From: JANWHQ01 sp963775275
Lineage (GTDB): Bacteria; Pseudomonadota; Alphaproteobacteria; Caulobacterales; Caulobacteraceae
DNA length: 64,000 nt
Reading direction: 5' to 3'
Assembly: GCA_963775275.1 (NCBI GenBank)
Contig: CAVZII010000005.1
Span: forward strand, 1,240,001-1,304,000
A model generated the notes under the pieces. It was not told the DNA's origin. It made no database searches and saw only the letters and a list, made by a program, of their open reading frames with translations. The translations under genes were made by a program, and so were the position numbers. Shown here piece by piece: positions 25,481 through 34,936 of this stretch. Each line of letters opens with the position of its first letter. The first letter of the stretch is position 1.

Positions 25481-25567
25481 GACCTGTCCCGCGGGGCGCG
25501 GCCCCGTTTCCAACCGATCCAGCGGCTCCACACGGACCCGATCGGGCCGCACCGTCTCCGCTGTAGT

Positions 25568-25587
25568 GTGTTAGTGAAGCATAACAC
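25568..25587. promoter_or_regulatory. Candidate operator for the YtrA-type GntR repressor
   Basis: A perfect inverted repeat GTGTTA-N8-TAACAC about 90 nt before the GntR start, in the 216-nt gap shared with the divergent asd gene. Arm length and spacing suit a dimeric winged-HTH repressor, and autoregulation is usual for YtrA proteins. No other copy was noticed nearby. Confidence 0.45.
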
Positions 25588-25696
25588 CAGATCGATAGCA
25601 AGCCCCCTAGCGGGGCGATCGCGCGCCCTGGGCGCGCTTGCACATGGCGGGCGCAGGGCGTAAGGCCCGCGGTCCGTCCGAATTGGAGCGATTGCG

Positions 25697-26725
25697 ATGG
25701 GTTACCGGGTGGCCGTTGTCGGCGCCACGGGCAGCGTGGGCCGCGAGATGATGGCGATCCTCGAGGAGCTGAGGTTCCCCGTGGACCAGATCCACGCGGT
25801 GGCGTCGCGCAACTCGATCGGCGTCGAGGTCTCCTTCGGCGAGAAGATCCTCCGCTGCCAGGCGCTGGACCAGTTCGACTTCTCCAAGGTCGACATCGTC
25901 CTGATGTCCGCCGGGGGGGCCATCTCGCGCGAGTGGTCCGAGAAGATCGGCAAGGCCGGGCCCGTGGTGATCGACAACTCCTCGGCCTGGCGGATGGACC
26001 CGGACGTGCCGCTGATCGTGCCGGAAGTGAACCCGGATGCGGTCGAGGGCTTCCGAAAGAAGAACATCATCGCCAACCCCAACTGCTCGACCATCCAGCT
26101 GGTGGTGGCGCTGAAGCCGCTGCACGACCTGGCCGGCATCAAGCGGGCGATCGTCTCGACCTATCAGTCGGTCTCGGGCGCCGGGAAGAAGGGCATGGAC
26201 GAGCTCTGGGTCCAGACCAAGAACGTCTTTGTCCTGGGTCCCACCGAGCCCAAGCTCTTCCCCAAGCAGATCGCGTTCAACGTGATCCCCTTCATCGGCA
26301 AGTTCCGCGAGGACGGCTACACCGACGAAGAAGCCAAGATGTGGAACGAGACCCACAAGATGCTCGATCCCGAGATCGCGCTGACGGTGACCTGCGTGCG
26401 CGTGCCGGTGATGGTGGGGCACTCGGAGTGCGTGAACCTGGAGTTCCACCGGCCGATCGACGCGGACGAGGCGCGCGACGCCCTGCGCGCGGCGCCCGGC
26501 GTGCAGGTGATCGATAAGCTCGACGAGACCGGATACGTCACGCCCAAGGACGCCCAGGGCGAGTTCGCCGTCTATGTCTCGCGCATCCGCAAGGACCCGA
26601 CCGTCCCCAATGCACTGAACCTCTGGGTCGTCTCGGACAACCTGCGCAAGGGCGCGGCCCTGAACGCCGTCCAGATCGCCGAGCTGCTGCACGAGCGCGG
26701 CCTCCTGGAAAAGACCGCCGCATGA
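25697..26725 (+). CDS. asd: Aspartate-semialdehyde dehydrogenase
   Basis: 342 residues. It reduces aspartyl phosphate for lysine/DAP, threonine and methionine synthesis. Family sequence: VAVVGATGSVGREMMAILEE, the catalytic Cys in IANPNCSTIQLV, TYQSVSGAGKKGMDELW, and the catalytic His region RVPVMVGHSECVNLEF. Length normal. The ATG follows GGAGCG at a workable spacing. The stop overlaps the rarD start (ATGA). Confidence 0.97.
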   Translation: MGYRVAVVGATGSVGREMMAILEELRFPVDQIHAVASRNSIGVEVSFGEKILRCQALDQFDFSKVDIVLMSAGGAISREWSEKIGKAGPVVIDNSSAWRMDPDVPLIVPEVNPDAVEGFRKKNIIANPNCSTIQLVVALKPLHDLAGIKRAIVSTYQSVSGAGKKGMDELWVQTKNVFVLGPTEPKLFPKQIAFNVIPFIGKFREDGYTDEEAKMWNETHKMLDPEIALTVTCVRVPVMVGHSECVNLEFHRPIDADEARDALRAAPGVQVIDKLDETGYVTPKDAQGEFAVYVSRIRKDPTVPNALNLWVVSDNLRKGAALNAVQIAELLHERGLLEKTAA

Positions 26726-27750
26726 GCTCCGCCCCGGACGCCGCGGTAGGAGCGGCGACCGGGGAAACCGCCGCCGCCGCCGAGGAACGCGCCGCCGTGC
26801 TGGCGGGCGCAGCCTGCTACCTGTTCTGGGGCTTCGTGCCCCTGCTGTTCCAGGCCGCGGCCCGGGCCGGCGCCGGGCCTTGGGAGATCGTGGCCTGGCG
26901 GGTCCTGTGGGCGCTGCCGGCGGCCGGGGCGCTGGTCCTGGTGACCCGGCGGGGCGGGGCGGTCGCGCGCGTCTTCGCCGAGCCCAGGACGCTGGGCCTC
27001 CTGGCCCTCTCCGCCGCCCTGATCGGGGTCAACTGGAGCCTGTTCGTCTGGGCGGTGGACCAGGGGCGCATGCTCGACGCCAGCCTCGGTTACTATCTGA
27101 CGCCGCTGCTGAACATGGCGAGCGGCCTGATCCTCTTCCGCGAGCGGATCGACCGGATCGGCTGGATCGCCATCGCGCTCGCCGTCGCGGGCGTGGCCGT
27201 GGAGACCGCGGCTCATGGCGGGCTGCCGCTGGCGGCGCTCGGCATGTCTGCCTCGTTCGCCATCTACGGGGTGGTGCGCAAGGCGGTGGCGGCCGACGCC
27301 CAGACCGGCCTCTTCGTGGAGTGCGTGCTCCTGGCGCCCGTGGCCATCGCCTATGGCGCGTGGGCCCAGGCGCATGGCGTCGGCCATGCCTTCGAGCCCT
27401 GGGCGGGGTTCCTGCTGTTCCTGGGCGGGCCGGTGACGGTAGTCCCCCTGGCCACCTTCGCCTGGGCGGTCCGACGCATGCCACTCTCGACCCTGGGCTT
27501 CCTTCAGTTCATCGCCCCCACCTTGCAGTTCGTCATCGGGGTGGAGGACGGCGAGCGGCTCTCGCCGCTCGGCCTTTCCGCCTTTGTCTTCATCTGGACG
27601 GGCGTGGCCGTCTACGCCTGTGGGGCGTGGCGGCGTGAACGGCGCCGCGCCGCCTATCTCCGCCTCGTGGCCCGGCGCGACACAGGGCCTGCGATCGGGA
27701 CGACCTCAGTCGATTTGCTCAACGAGATGTACGAGGAGCCACGACGATAG
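26722..27750 (+). CDS. rarD: RarD-type EamA-family transporter
   Basis: 342 residues with ten predicted membrane segments in two EamA repeats. RarD-type sequence: GAACYLFWGFVPLLFQAAA, WEIVAWRVLWALP, IGVNWSLFVWAVDQGRMLDASLGYYLTPL (key GYYLTPLLN) and FLQFIAPTLQFVIGV. E. coli rarD is annotated as a chloramphenicol-sensitivity protein; the natural substrate is unknown. Coupled to asd by a 4-nt overlap and ending 3 nt from the convergent folC stop. Confidence 0.88.
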   Translation: MSSAPDAAVGAATGETAAAAEERAAVLAGAACYLFWGFVPLLFQAAARAGAGPWEIVAWRVLWALPAAGALVLVTRRGGAVARVFAEPRTLGLLALSAALIGVNWSLFVWAVDQGRMLDASLGYYLTPLLNMASGLILFRERIDRIGWIAIALAVAGVAVETAAHGGLPLAALGMSASFAIYGVVRKAVAADAQTGLFVECVLLAPVAIAYGAWAQAHGVGHAFEPWAGFLLFLGGPVTVVPLATFAWAVRRMPLSTLGFLQFIAPTLQFVIGVEDGERLSPLGLSAFVFIWTGVAVYACGAWRRERRRAAYLRLVARRDTGPAIGTTSVDLLNEMYEEPRR

Positions 27751-27753
27751 CGC

Positions 27754-29073
27754 CTACCGCGGCCAGGTCTCGGGCGAGGCGGCCAGGACCTCGCCGGCGA
27801 AGTAGAGGCTGCCGCAGATCACCACGTGGGGCGCGGGCCCCGGCAGGGCGAGGGCGCGATTGAGCCCCTCCATGATGCTGGGGCAGGCCTCGGCCTCGAT
27901 CCCCGCGGCGCGCGCGGCGGCGGCGAGATCCTCGGGCGCGGCGCCGGCTTCGGACGGCGAGGGCGCGGTGAAGACCCTTGGCTTCAGGGGCGCGAAGGCC
28001 TGGAACATCCCCCCGGCGTCCTTGTTGGCGAGGATGCCGACGATCATGGCGAGCGGCCGCCCGTCGCGGGCGATCAGGTCTTCGAGCGCCCGGGCCAGCG
28101 CCCGCGCGCCATGCGGGTTGTGCGTGCCGTCAAGCCACAGGTCAGCGCCGCGCGCCGCAGCCTTCTCGCCGTAGGGCCCCTTGGTCAGGCGCTGCATCCG
28201 GGCCGGCCAGACGGCCGAGGCGACGCCCTTGGCGATGGCGGCCTCGTCGATGCGGGGATCGCCGAGCTCGAGCATGGCGGCTGCGGCCAGGCCCGCGTTC
28301 TCGATCTGGTGGGCGCCATAGAGGCTGGGACGAGGCAGGTCGAGCAGCAGGTCCTCGCCCTGGAAGGCCATCCGCCCGCCCTGGGCGTAGGCGTCGAAGT
28401 CGCGGCCCATCAGGCGAAGCGGCGCATAGAGCCGCTCGGCCTCGGCCTCGATGACCTGCAGCACGGGTTCGAGCTGGCGCGCGCTCACGACCGGCCGGTC
28501 AGGCTTGATGATGCCGGCCTTGGCCTTGGCGATCTGCTCGAGGTCCGCGCCGAGGAACTCGGCGTGGTCGAAGTCCACCGGAGCGATGGCGGCGACCGCG
28601 CAGGTCGGGATGACATTGCTGGCGTCGTACTCCCCGCCCAGGCCCACCTCCAGGATGCACAGGTCCGCCGGAACCTCGGCGAAGGCGACGAAGGCCGCCG
28701 CGGCGGTGATCTCGAAGAAGGTGATCGGCTGGCCCGCATTGGCGCGCTCGACCCGCTCCAGCACCTCCGCCAGGCGCGCCTCCTCGATCAGCCGTCCGGC
28801 CAGGCGGATGCGCTCGACGAAGCGGACGAGGTGAGGCGAGGTGTAGACGTGGACCCTCAGCCCCGCGGCCTCGGCCATGGCCCGCAGGAAGGCGACGGTC
28901 GAGCCCTTGCCGTTGGTGCCGGCCACGTGGATCACCGGCGGCAGTCGGTCCTGGGGACGGCCCAGCGCCTCCAGCAGCCGCTCGATCCGGCCGAGCGACA
29001 GGTCGATCATCTTGGGATGCAGCGTCTTCAACCGCTCGAGGGCGGCGTCGGACGCGCGCAGGTGGTCGGTCAT
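27754..29073 (-). CDS. folC: Folylpolyglutamate/dihydrofolate synthase FolC
   Basis: 439 residues. It adds glutamate to dihydropteroate and to folates, using ATP. P-loop HVAGTNGKGSTVAFLRAM, the SPHLVRFVERIRLAG block, the EVGLGGEYDASNV loop, the HAEFLG region, and DGTHNPHGARALARALEDL. It lies 16 nt after accD, giving the accD-folC order common in alphaproteobacteria, and is the last gene of the trp-acc-fol run. Confidence 0.96.
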   Translation of the reverse strand: MTDHLRASDAALERLKTLHPKMIDLSLGRIERLLEALGRPQDRLPPVIHVAGTNGKGSTVAFLRAMAEAAGLRVHVYTSPHLVRFVERIRLAGRLIEEARLAEVLERVERANAGQPITFFEITAAAAFVAFAEVPADLCILEVGLGGEYDASNVIPTCAVAAIAPVDFDHAEFLGADLEQIAKAKAGIIKPDRPVVSARQLEPVLQVIEAEAERLYAPLRLMGRDFDAYAQGGRMAFQGEDLLLDLPRPSLYGAHQIENAGLAAAAMLELGDPRIDEAAIAKGVASAVWPARMQRLTKGPYGEKAAARGADLWLDGTHNPHGARALARALEDLIARDGRPLAMIVGILANKDAGGMFQAFAPLKPRVFTAPSPSEAGAAPEDLAAAARAAGIEAEACPSIMEGLNRALALPGPAPHVVICGSLYFAGEVLAASPETWPR

Positions 29074-29089
29074 CGGAAGCGGCCGGGCC

Positions 29090-30007
29090 CTACTCCGCCG
29101 CCAGCCGCGCGCGGCCCATGGTCAGGGTCTTCAGGATCGAGCCCAGCACCAGGGGAAGCTCCTTGCGCTCGACCACGCGGTCGACCATGCCCTTCTCGAC
29201 CAGGTATTCCGAGCGCTGGAAGCCGGGCGGCAGCGTCTCGCGGATTGTCTGCTCGATGACCCGCTGGCCGGCGAAGCCGATCAGGGCGCCCGGCTCGGCC
29301 AGATGCACGTCGCCCAGCATGGCGTAGGAGGCGGTGACCCCGCCGGTGGTCGGATCGGTCAGCACCACCACATAGGGCAGGCGCGCGCCCTTGAGCTCCT
29401 GGACGGCGAGGGTCGTGCGCGCCATCTGCATCAGGGCCAGGGCGCTTTCCTGCATGCGGGCGCCGCCCGCCGCGGTGAAGGCCACCAGGGGGACGCCGCG
29501 CTTCACCGCCTCCTGGGCCGCCTTGATGAAGCCCTCGCCCGCGGCCATGCCCAATGTGCCGGCCATGAAGGCGAAATCCTGCACCAGGACCACGGCCGGG
29601 GTCCCGGTGATGGTTCCGTAGCCGATGGCCATGGCGTCGGTCTCGCCGGTGTCGGCGCGGGCCTTGGCGAGGCGATCCTTGTAGGCCTTGTCGTCGCTGA
29701 AGCTCAGCGGATCGTCGATGGTCGTGGGCGCCTCGATCGGCTCCCACTGGCCGTCGTCGAAGGTGAACCGGAACCGGAGATCCGGCCGGATGCGCATGTG
29801 CCGCCCGGCCGGCGTGACCCAGAGCGCGGCCTCCAGGTCCGGGCGGTAGATCATCTCGCCCGTGTCGGGGCACTTCACCCAGAGGTTCTCGGGGGTGTCG
29901 CGCTTGACCAGCTTGCGCACGCCCGGCGCGAACTTGGCCAGCCATCCGCCGCGTTCGCCCTGGCCCTGAGGCTGCCGTTGCGGCCGGTCGTCTCTGGTCA
30001 CAGCCAT
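29090..30007 (-). CDS. accD: Acetyl-CoA carboxylase carboxyltransferase subunit beta
   Basis: 305 residues, transfers CO2 from biotin to acetyl-CoA with AccA. Carboxyltransferase sequence: MAIGYGTITGTPAVVLVQDFAFMAGTLGMAAGEG (key residues), VAFTAAGGARMQESALALMQM, and PTTGGVTASYAMLGDVHLAEPGALIGFAGQRVI region. The N-terminal zinc-ribbon found in E. coli AccD is degenerate: KCPDTGEM keeps one Cys, and the second knuckle is VTPAGRHM with none, so it cannot bind zinc in the usual way. It starts 2 nt after the trpA stop. Confidence 0.95.
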   Translation of the reverse strand: MAVTRDDRPQRQPQGQGERGGWLAKFAPGVRKLVKRDTPENLWVKCPDTGEMIYRPDLEAALWVTPAGRHMRIRPDLRFRFTFDDGQWEPIEAPTTIDDPLSFSDDKAYKDRLAKARADTGETDAMAIGYGTITGTPAVVLVQDFAFMAGTLGMAAGEGFIKAAQEAVKRGVPLVAFTAAGGARMQESALALMQMARTTLAVQELKGARLPYVVVLTDPTTGGVTASYAMLGDVHLAEPGALIGFAGQRVIEQTIRETLPPGFQRSEYLVEKGMVDRVVERKELPLVLGSILKTLTMGRARLAAE

Positions 30008-30009
30008 GG

Positions 30010-30842
30010 TCAGACCGATGCTTCCGTGACTCGCGCCTGATGCACAGCCTGCGCCAGGCCAGCTGCCGTTTCCAGAACTTTCGGGCCGGCAGGCTCGTTC
30101 CGCTGCAAGGCGCCCTCGATCGTTTCGACCAGGGCCGAGCCGACCACGGCGGCGTCGGCGACCTTGGCCACCTCGGCCGCGCGCTGGGGCGTGCGGATGC
30201 CGAAGCCGACCGCCACCGGCAGGCCGGAAGCCTTGCGCACCCGCTCGACCTGGGGCGCGACGGCGGCCGCGTCGGCCTCCTTGCCGCCGGTCACGCCGGC
30301 GACCGAGACATAGTAGACGAAGCCCGAGGTCCGCTTGACGACGACGGGCAGGCGCCTGGCGTCGGTGGTGGGCGCGGCGAGGCGGATCAGGGCCAGGCGA
30401 CGGGCGTCCAGCGCATCGGCCAGGGGGTCGGCCTCCTCCGGCGGGCAGTCCACCACGATCATGCCGTCCACGCCGGCCTCGTCCGCAGCCCGGGCGAAGG
30501 CCTCGAGGCCCAGGGTCAGGATCGGGTTGAGGTAGCCCATCAGGATCAGGGGCGTGGCCTTGTCGCCCTGGCGGAAGCGGCGGACCAGCTCCAGCGTCTT
30601 CCTGAGCGTCATGCCCTGCTTCAGCGCCCTCTGGGCCGCGCGCTGGATCGGCGGGCCGTCGGCCATGGGATCGGAGAAGGGGAAGCCCAGCTCGATGACG
30701 TCCGCGCCGGCGGCGGGCAGGCCCTCGAGGATGTCGAGGCAGGCCGCCTCGTCCGGATCGCCGGCCATCACATAGGCGACGAAACCCGCCCGGCCCTCGG
30801 CCTTCAGCTCGGCGAACCGGCGTTCGATGCGTTCGACGGTCA

Positions 30843-30843
<1 letters not shown>
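30010..30843 (-). CDS. trpA: Tryptophan synthase alpha subunit
   Basis: 277 residues, cleaves indole-3-glycerol phosphate. Catalytic Glu in DVIELGFPFSDPMADGP, catalytic Asp in VDGMIVVDCPPEEA, and the phosphate-binding loop VAVGFGIRTPQ and GSALV. Start ATG 30843 shares one base with the trpB stop (TGATG), so the two are translated in coupled fashion, as expected for subunits of one complex. Confidence 0.97.
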
Positions 30844-32057
<1,214 letters not shown>

Positions 32058-32081
32058 TTTGGCTGCAAACCCTTGGCGGCG

Positions 32082-32720
32082 TCAGGCGCGGCGCGCGGCC
32101 TCCAGGAAGGCCGCGATCAAGGCGGGGTCCTTTACGCCGGGCCCGCGCTCCACGCCAGAGGAAACGTCCAGTATGGGCGCGCCGCAAAGGCGCACCGCGT
32201 CCGCCGCGTTCCAGGGGTCCAGCCCGCCGGCCAGGAGCCACGGCCGCGCGAACCGGCGCCCGGAAAGCAGGCTCCAGTCGAAGGCGGCGCCGACGCCCCC
32301 CGGGCGGGTCGCGTCCTTGGGCGGACGCGCATCGAACATCAGGTGCTCGGTCACCGACTCGTAGTCGCGGGCCGGCTCCAGGTCCGACGCCTCGGCCACC
32401 GGCAGCGCCTTGATCACGCCCGCGCCGGTGCGCGCGGCGACGGCGGCGCACCGGCTCGGCGTCTCGCGTCCATGCAGCTGGACCAGATCCGGCGCCAGCG
32501 CCGCCGCGATCCGATCGAGCAGAACGTCGTCCGGGTCCACCGTCACCGCGACGATCCTTGCGCGGCCGCGGGCAGGGACGGCCAGCCGCGCGGCCTCCTC
32601 GGGGCCGACCGCGCGCGGGCTCGCGGCGAAGAAGACGAAGCCGATGAAGGCCGCGCCGCCGTCCAGCGCCGCGGTCACCGCCTCGCTCGTCTTCAGTCCG
32701 CAGATCTTGGCTTGGGCCAT
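32082..32720 (-). CDS. trpF: Phosphoribosylanthranilate isomerase
   Basis: 212 residues, TIM barrel. Catalytic Cys in AKICGLKTSEAV, substrate-binding DLVQLHGRETPSRC, catalytic Asp in LMFDARPP, and the phosphate site LLAGGLDPWNAADAV and DVSSGVERGPGVKD. The ATG at 32720 (MAQAKICG) is the clear start. trpF-trpB-trpA-accD-folC is the conserved alphaproteobacterial arrangement. Confidence 0.96.
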   Translation of the reverse strand: MAQAKICGLKTSEAVTAALDGGAAFIGFVFFAASPRAVGPEEAARLAVPARGRARIVAVTVDPDDVLLDRIAAALAPDLVQLHGRETPSRCAAVAARTGAGVIKALPVAEASDLEPARDYESVTEHLMFDARPPKDATRPGGVGAAFDWSLLSGRRFARPWLLAGGLDPWNAADAVRLCGAPILDVSSGVERGPGVKDPALIAAFLEAARRA

Positions 32721-32730
32721 GGCGCGTGAC

Positions 32731-33333
32731 TTAGGGGGCCGAGGGCCCCGACGGCAAGGTCCGAGCCGCGCGCCACTCCGGAGCGAGGATCGCGTAGAGA
32801 TGGCTGTCGCGCCAGCGGCCGCGGACACGGACGTCCTTGATGAACGTCGCCTCGCGGCGCATGCCGAGCTTCTCCATCACCCGCCAGGAGCGGCGGTTGC
32901 GCACGTCGCAGGTGGCGAAGACGCGGTGCAGGCCAAGGGCCTCGAAGCCGTTGTCGATGAGCGCCGCCGTCGCTTCGGCCGCCAGGCCCCGGCCCCACCA
33001 CGGACGGCCCAGGGTGTAGCCGAACTCGCCCGTCCGGCTGGCGGGGTCGACCACGGCGAAGTGCAAGGCGCCGATGACCCGCCGCTCGGCGAGGAGTTCG
33101 GCGGCCATGCCGACGCTGGCGCGCGGCCAGACGGCCTGCTCGGCCAGCATACGACCCAGGAAGGCGCGGCTGTCCTCGGGCGTGTTCGGCCCCCAAGGCA
33201 TGAACCGCGTCACTTCGGGATCGGAGCCGTAGGCGTGGATGTCCTCGAGGTCATCGCGCCGGAATGGGCGCAGCAACAGGCGCGGCGTGCGCAACGGCGG
33301 CCACTTTTCGGGATGTCTTCGTCGTCTGGGCAT
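32731..33333 (-). CDS. GNAT-family N-acetyltransferase (RimJ/RimL type)
   Basis: 200 residues. RimJ/L-like opening LRTPRLLLRPFRRDDLEDIHAY, the PWWGRGLAAEATAALIDNGF acetyl-CoA-binding motif (Q/RxxGxG/A), and LHRVFATCDVRNRRSWRVMEKLGMRREA (key NRRSWRVMEKLG). ATG 33333 is preceded by a good ribosome site (GGAGGGAGG reading on the minus strand). It is 10 nt before trpF and may lead the trp operon. Substrate unknown. Confidence 0.9.
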   Translation of the reverse strand: MPRRRRHPEKWPPLRTPRLLLRPFRRDDLEDIHAYGSDPEVTRFMPWGPNTPEDSRAFLGRMLAEQAVWPRASVGMAAELLAERRVIGALHFAVVDPASRTGEFGYTLGRPWWGRGLAAEATAALIDNGFEALGLHRVFATCDVRNRRSWRVMEKLGMRREATFIKDVRVRGRWRDSHLYAILAPEWRAARTLPSGPSAP

Positions 33334-33380
33334 GCAGCCTCCCTCCGTTGGCGCCGGCGGAGGGCTTGGTTGGCTGGACC

Positions 33381-33406
33381 GGACCCCGACCGCTGCGGCG
33401 GGGTCC
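33381..33406. other. Hairpin in divergent promoter region
   Basis: A perfect 8-bp inverted repeat GGACCCCG/CGGGGTCC with a 10-nt loop, between the divergent acetyltransferase and hemerythrin genes. It could be an operator or a 5'-leader structure for the acetyltransferase transcript. It lies 48 nt upstream of that ATG. Not a terminator by position. Confidence 0.3.
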
Positions 33407-33542
33407 CTCGTCATCGCGCCAGGCGTCAGGCAGGCGACAACGGACGACCCCGGAGGGCGCCGTTGTTTCCCCACGACCTGACTTGGACGGCGATCGACAT
33501 GGGCGACGCCTTAGCTTGCGAGCACGGGCGTGGCAATCGGAA

Positions 33543-33567
33543 GGAACCTCGGCCTTGGCCAGGGGTT
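33543..33567 (+). promoter_or_regulatory. Possible EcfG/SigT-type promoter for the hemerythrin gene
   Basis: GGAAC, 16 nt, then GGTT, one mismatch from the general-stress consensus GGAAC-N16/17-CGTT, ending 30 nt before the hemerythrin ATG. This is a single near-match and should be treated as a hint only. Confidence 0.25.
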
Positions 33568-33597
33568 GACCTGTCGAACCGGAAAAGGAGGCGCGCG

Positions 33598-34158
33598 ATG
33601 GGCGCACGCCGAGCGGAGCGCTTGATCATCACCTTGGCGGCGGCCGTCGCCGGGGTGTTCGCGGGGCTCGCCATCGCGCGGGCCCGCAGGACGGCCCTGA
33701 AGGCGCGCATGGCGTTGAGCGGCGACTGGGAGCGGCAGTTCAAGGCCGAGCACCGCCGGCTGCGACGGGTGGTCAAGGAGATGGCCGAGGCCGAGGTGGG
33801 CGCACCCGCCAGGCGGGCCGCCCTGCTGGCCGAGTTCGAGGAGAAGCTCACCCGGCACGCCCTGGAGGAGGAGAACGTCGTCTATCCGGCGCTGAAGTCC
33901 GCCGGCGCGGACGAGCCCGTGCGCGCGCTGGTGGAGGACCACGCCGAGATGAAGGCCCTGGTCCGGTCGCTCGAGCGCCTGGGCCCGGAGGATCCCCTCT
34001 GGGAGCCCCAGAGCAAGGCGTTGAAGGATCTGTTCTACCGCCATGCGCGCGAGGAGGAGCGTGAGCTGTTCCCGCTGCTGCACGAGCTCGCCGACCGGCC
34101 GCGCAACAGGGTCCTGACCCGGCTGGTCCGCCGCGAGGGCGCGCGCCTGACCGGCTGA
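33598..34158 (+). CDS. Membrane-tethered hemerythrin HHE protein
   Basis: 186 residues. An N-terminal hydrophobic helix (LIITLAAAVAGVFAGLAIA) precedes a four-helix hemerythrin domain whose di-iron ligands are visible as KAEHRRL, RHALEEENVVYPAL, VEDHAEMKAL and YRHAREEERELFPLL. Such proteins bind O2 or NO or handle iron and oxidative stress. The ATG follows AAAAGGAGG at ideal spacing. It converges with the glyoxalase-family gene, with a GC-rich hairpin between the two stops. Confidence 0.88.
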   Translation: MGARRAERLIITLAAAVAGVFAGLAIARARRTALKARMALSGDWERQFKAEHRRLRRVVKEMAEAEVGAPARRAALLAEFEEKLTRHALEEENVVYPALKSAGADEPVRALVEDHAEMKALVRSLERLGPEDPLWEPQSKALKDLFYRHAREEERELFPLLHELADRPRNRVLTRLVRREGARLTG

Positions 34159-34182
34159 GCCGTCCGGCCCGAGCGCCGGCTC
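34157..34182. repeat. 26-bp GC-rich hairpin, repeated with one mismatch at 34467-34492
   Basis: The segment spans the 3' ends of the convergent hemerythrin and VOC genes. It opens GAGCCG and closes CGGCTC, so it can fold and may serve as a bidirectional terminator. An almost identical 26-mer occurs 310 bp away inside the VOC coding sequence, where it encodes EPALGPNGS. The copy inside a gene is odd for a terminator. Confidence 0.4.
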
Positions 34183-34678
34183 ACAACCGCGCGTAGGCCT
34201 CGGGGTCGAAGTAGTCCTCGTTCGGCCGATAGCGCACGCCGGGCGTCGAATCGTCGGGTTCGGGGCCCTCCTCGGCGCGGCAGTCGAAGATGATCTCGAG
34301 CTGCACGCCGGACGGGTCGAAGACGAAGAGCTGCCACAGGTTCGCGCCCGGCACGATCGCCTCGCGCCAGGGCAGGCCATGGGCCTTGAACCGGTCGCGC
34401 ATGGCCTGGAAGCCGACGGCCGTCAGCGAGACGTGGTCGATCGCCCCTGTCCCGTGCGGGGTCGGCGAGCCGTTCGGCCCGAGCGCCGGCTCGCCCGCAT
34501 AGATGTGGAAGATCGCCTCGCCCACCGGCGTCGGCACCGCCAGCCACGCGCCAGGGAAGCCCAGCGGCGGGCGCGCCGTCTCGTGGCAGCCGATGACGTC
34601 GCGGTAGAAGCGGACGGTCTTGTCCAGGTCCGCGGTCTTGATGGCCACGTGGAAGAGGCCGGTCAGGTGTCCTGACAA
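34181..34678 (-). CDS. VOC-family (glyoxalase/dioxygenase fold) protein
   Basis: 165 residues with the paired beta-alpha-beta-beta-beta modules of the vicinal-oxygen-chelate fold: GLFHVAIKTADLDKTVRFYRDVIG at the N-terminus and GAIDHVSLTAVGFQAMRDRF in the second module, ending LWQLFVFDPSGVQLEIIFD. Metal ligands would be the His of FHVAIK, the His of DHVSL and the Glu of QLEIIF. Catechol-type dioxygenase, glyoxalase or epimerase activity cannot be told apart. It opens no operon: 258 nt separate it from the divergent PQQ-enzyme gene. Confidence 0.85.
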   Translation of the reverse strand: MSGHLTGLFHVAIKTADLDKTVRFYRDVIGCHETARPPLGFPGAWLAVPTPVGEAIFHIYAGEPALGPNGSPTPHGTGAIDHVSLTAVGFQAMRDRFKAHGLPWREAIVPGANLWQLFVFDPSGVQLEIIFDCRAEEGPEPDDSTPGVRYRPNEDYFDPEAYARL

Positions 34679-34936
34679 TTCAGATCTCCTGCGCCGGATG
34701 GTCTTGGGTCGGGTGATGCAACGGACGGCTCCCTCGGTCGGACGGCCCTGACGAACGCACCATAGCCGCGATCGCCCGCGGATGGCGCCCGCGCCGAATG
34801 GCGGCGCCCGCTGCGTGTTGCGAAGCTTGGCCGCGCATGGTCAAGATGACCTCCCAGAAGGCGCGCCCGGATCGCGCCCGACAACAGAAAATCCAGCGTC
34901 AGCGCCGGCCAAGGCGCGCGCCCGTGCGGGAGAGAA

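Noticed and set aside
33427..33600. Small frame around 33427-33600 upstream of the hemerythrin gene
   Set aside because: Low-complexity, no ribosome site, and the well-placed AAAAGGAGG belongs to ATG 33598.
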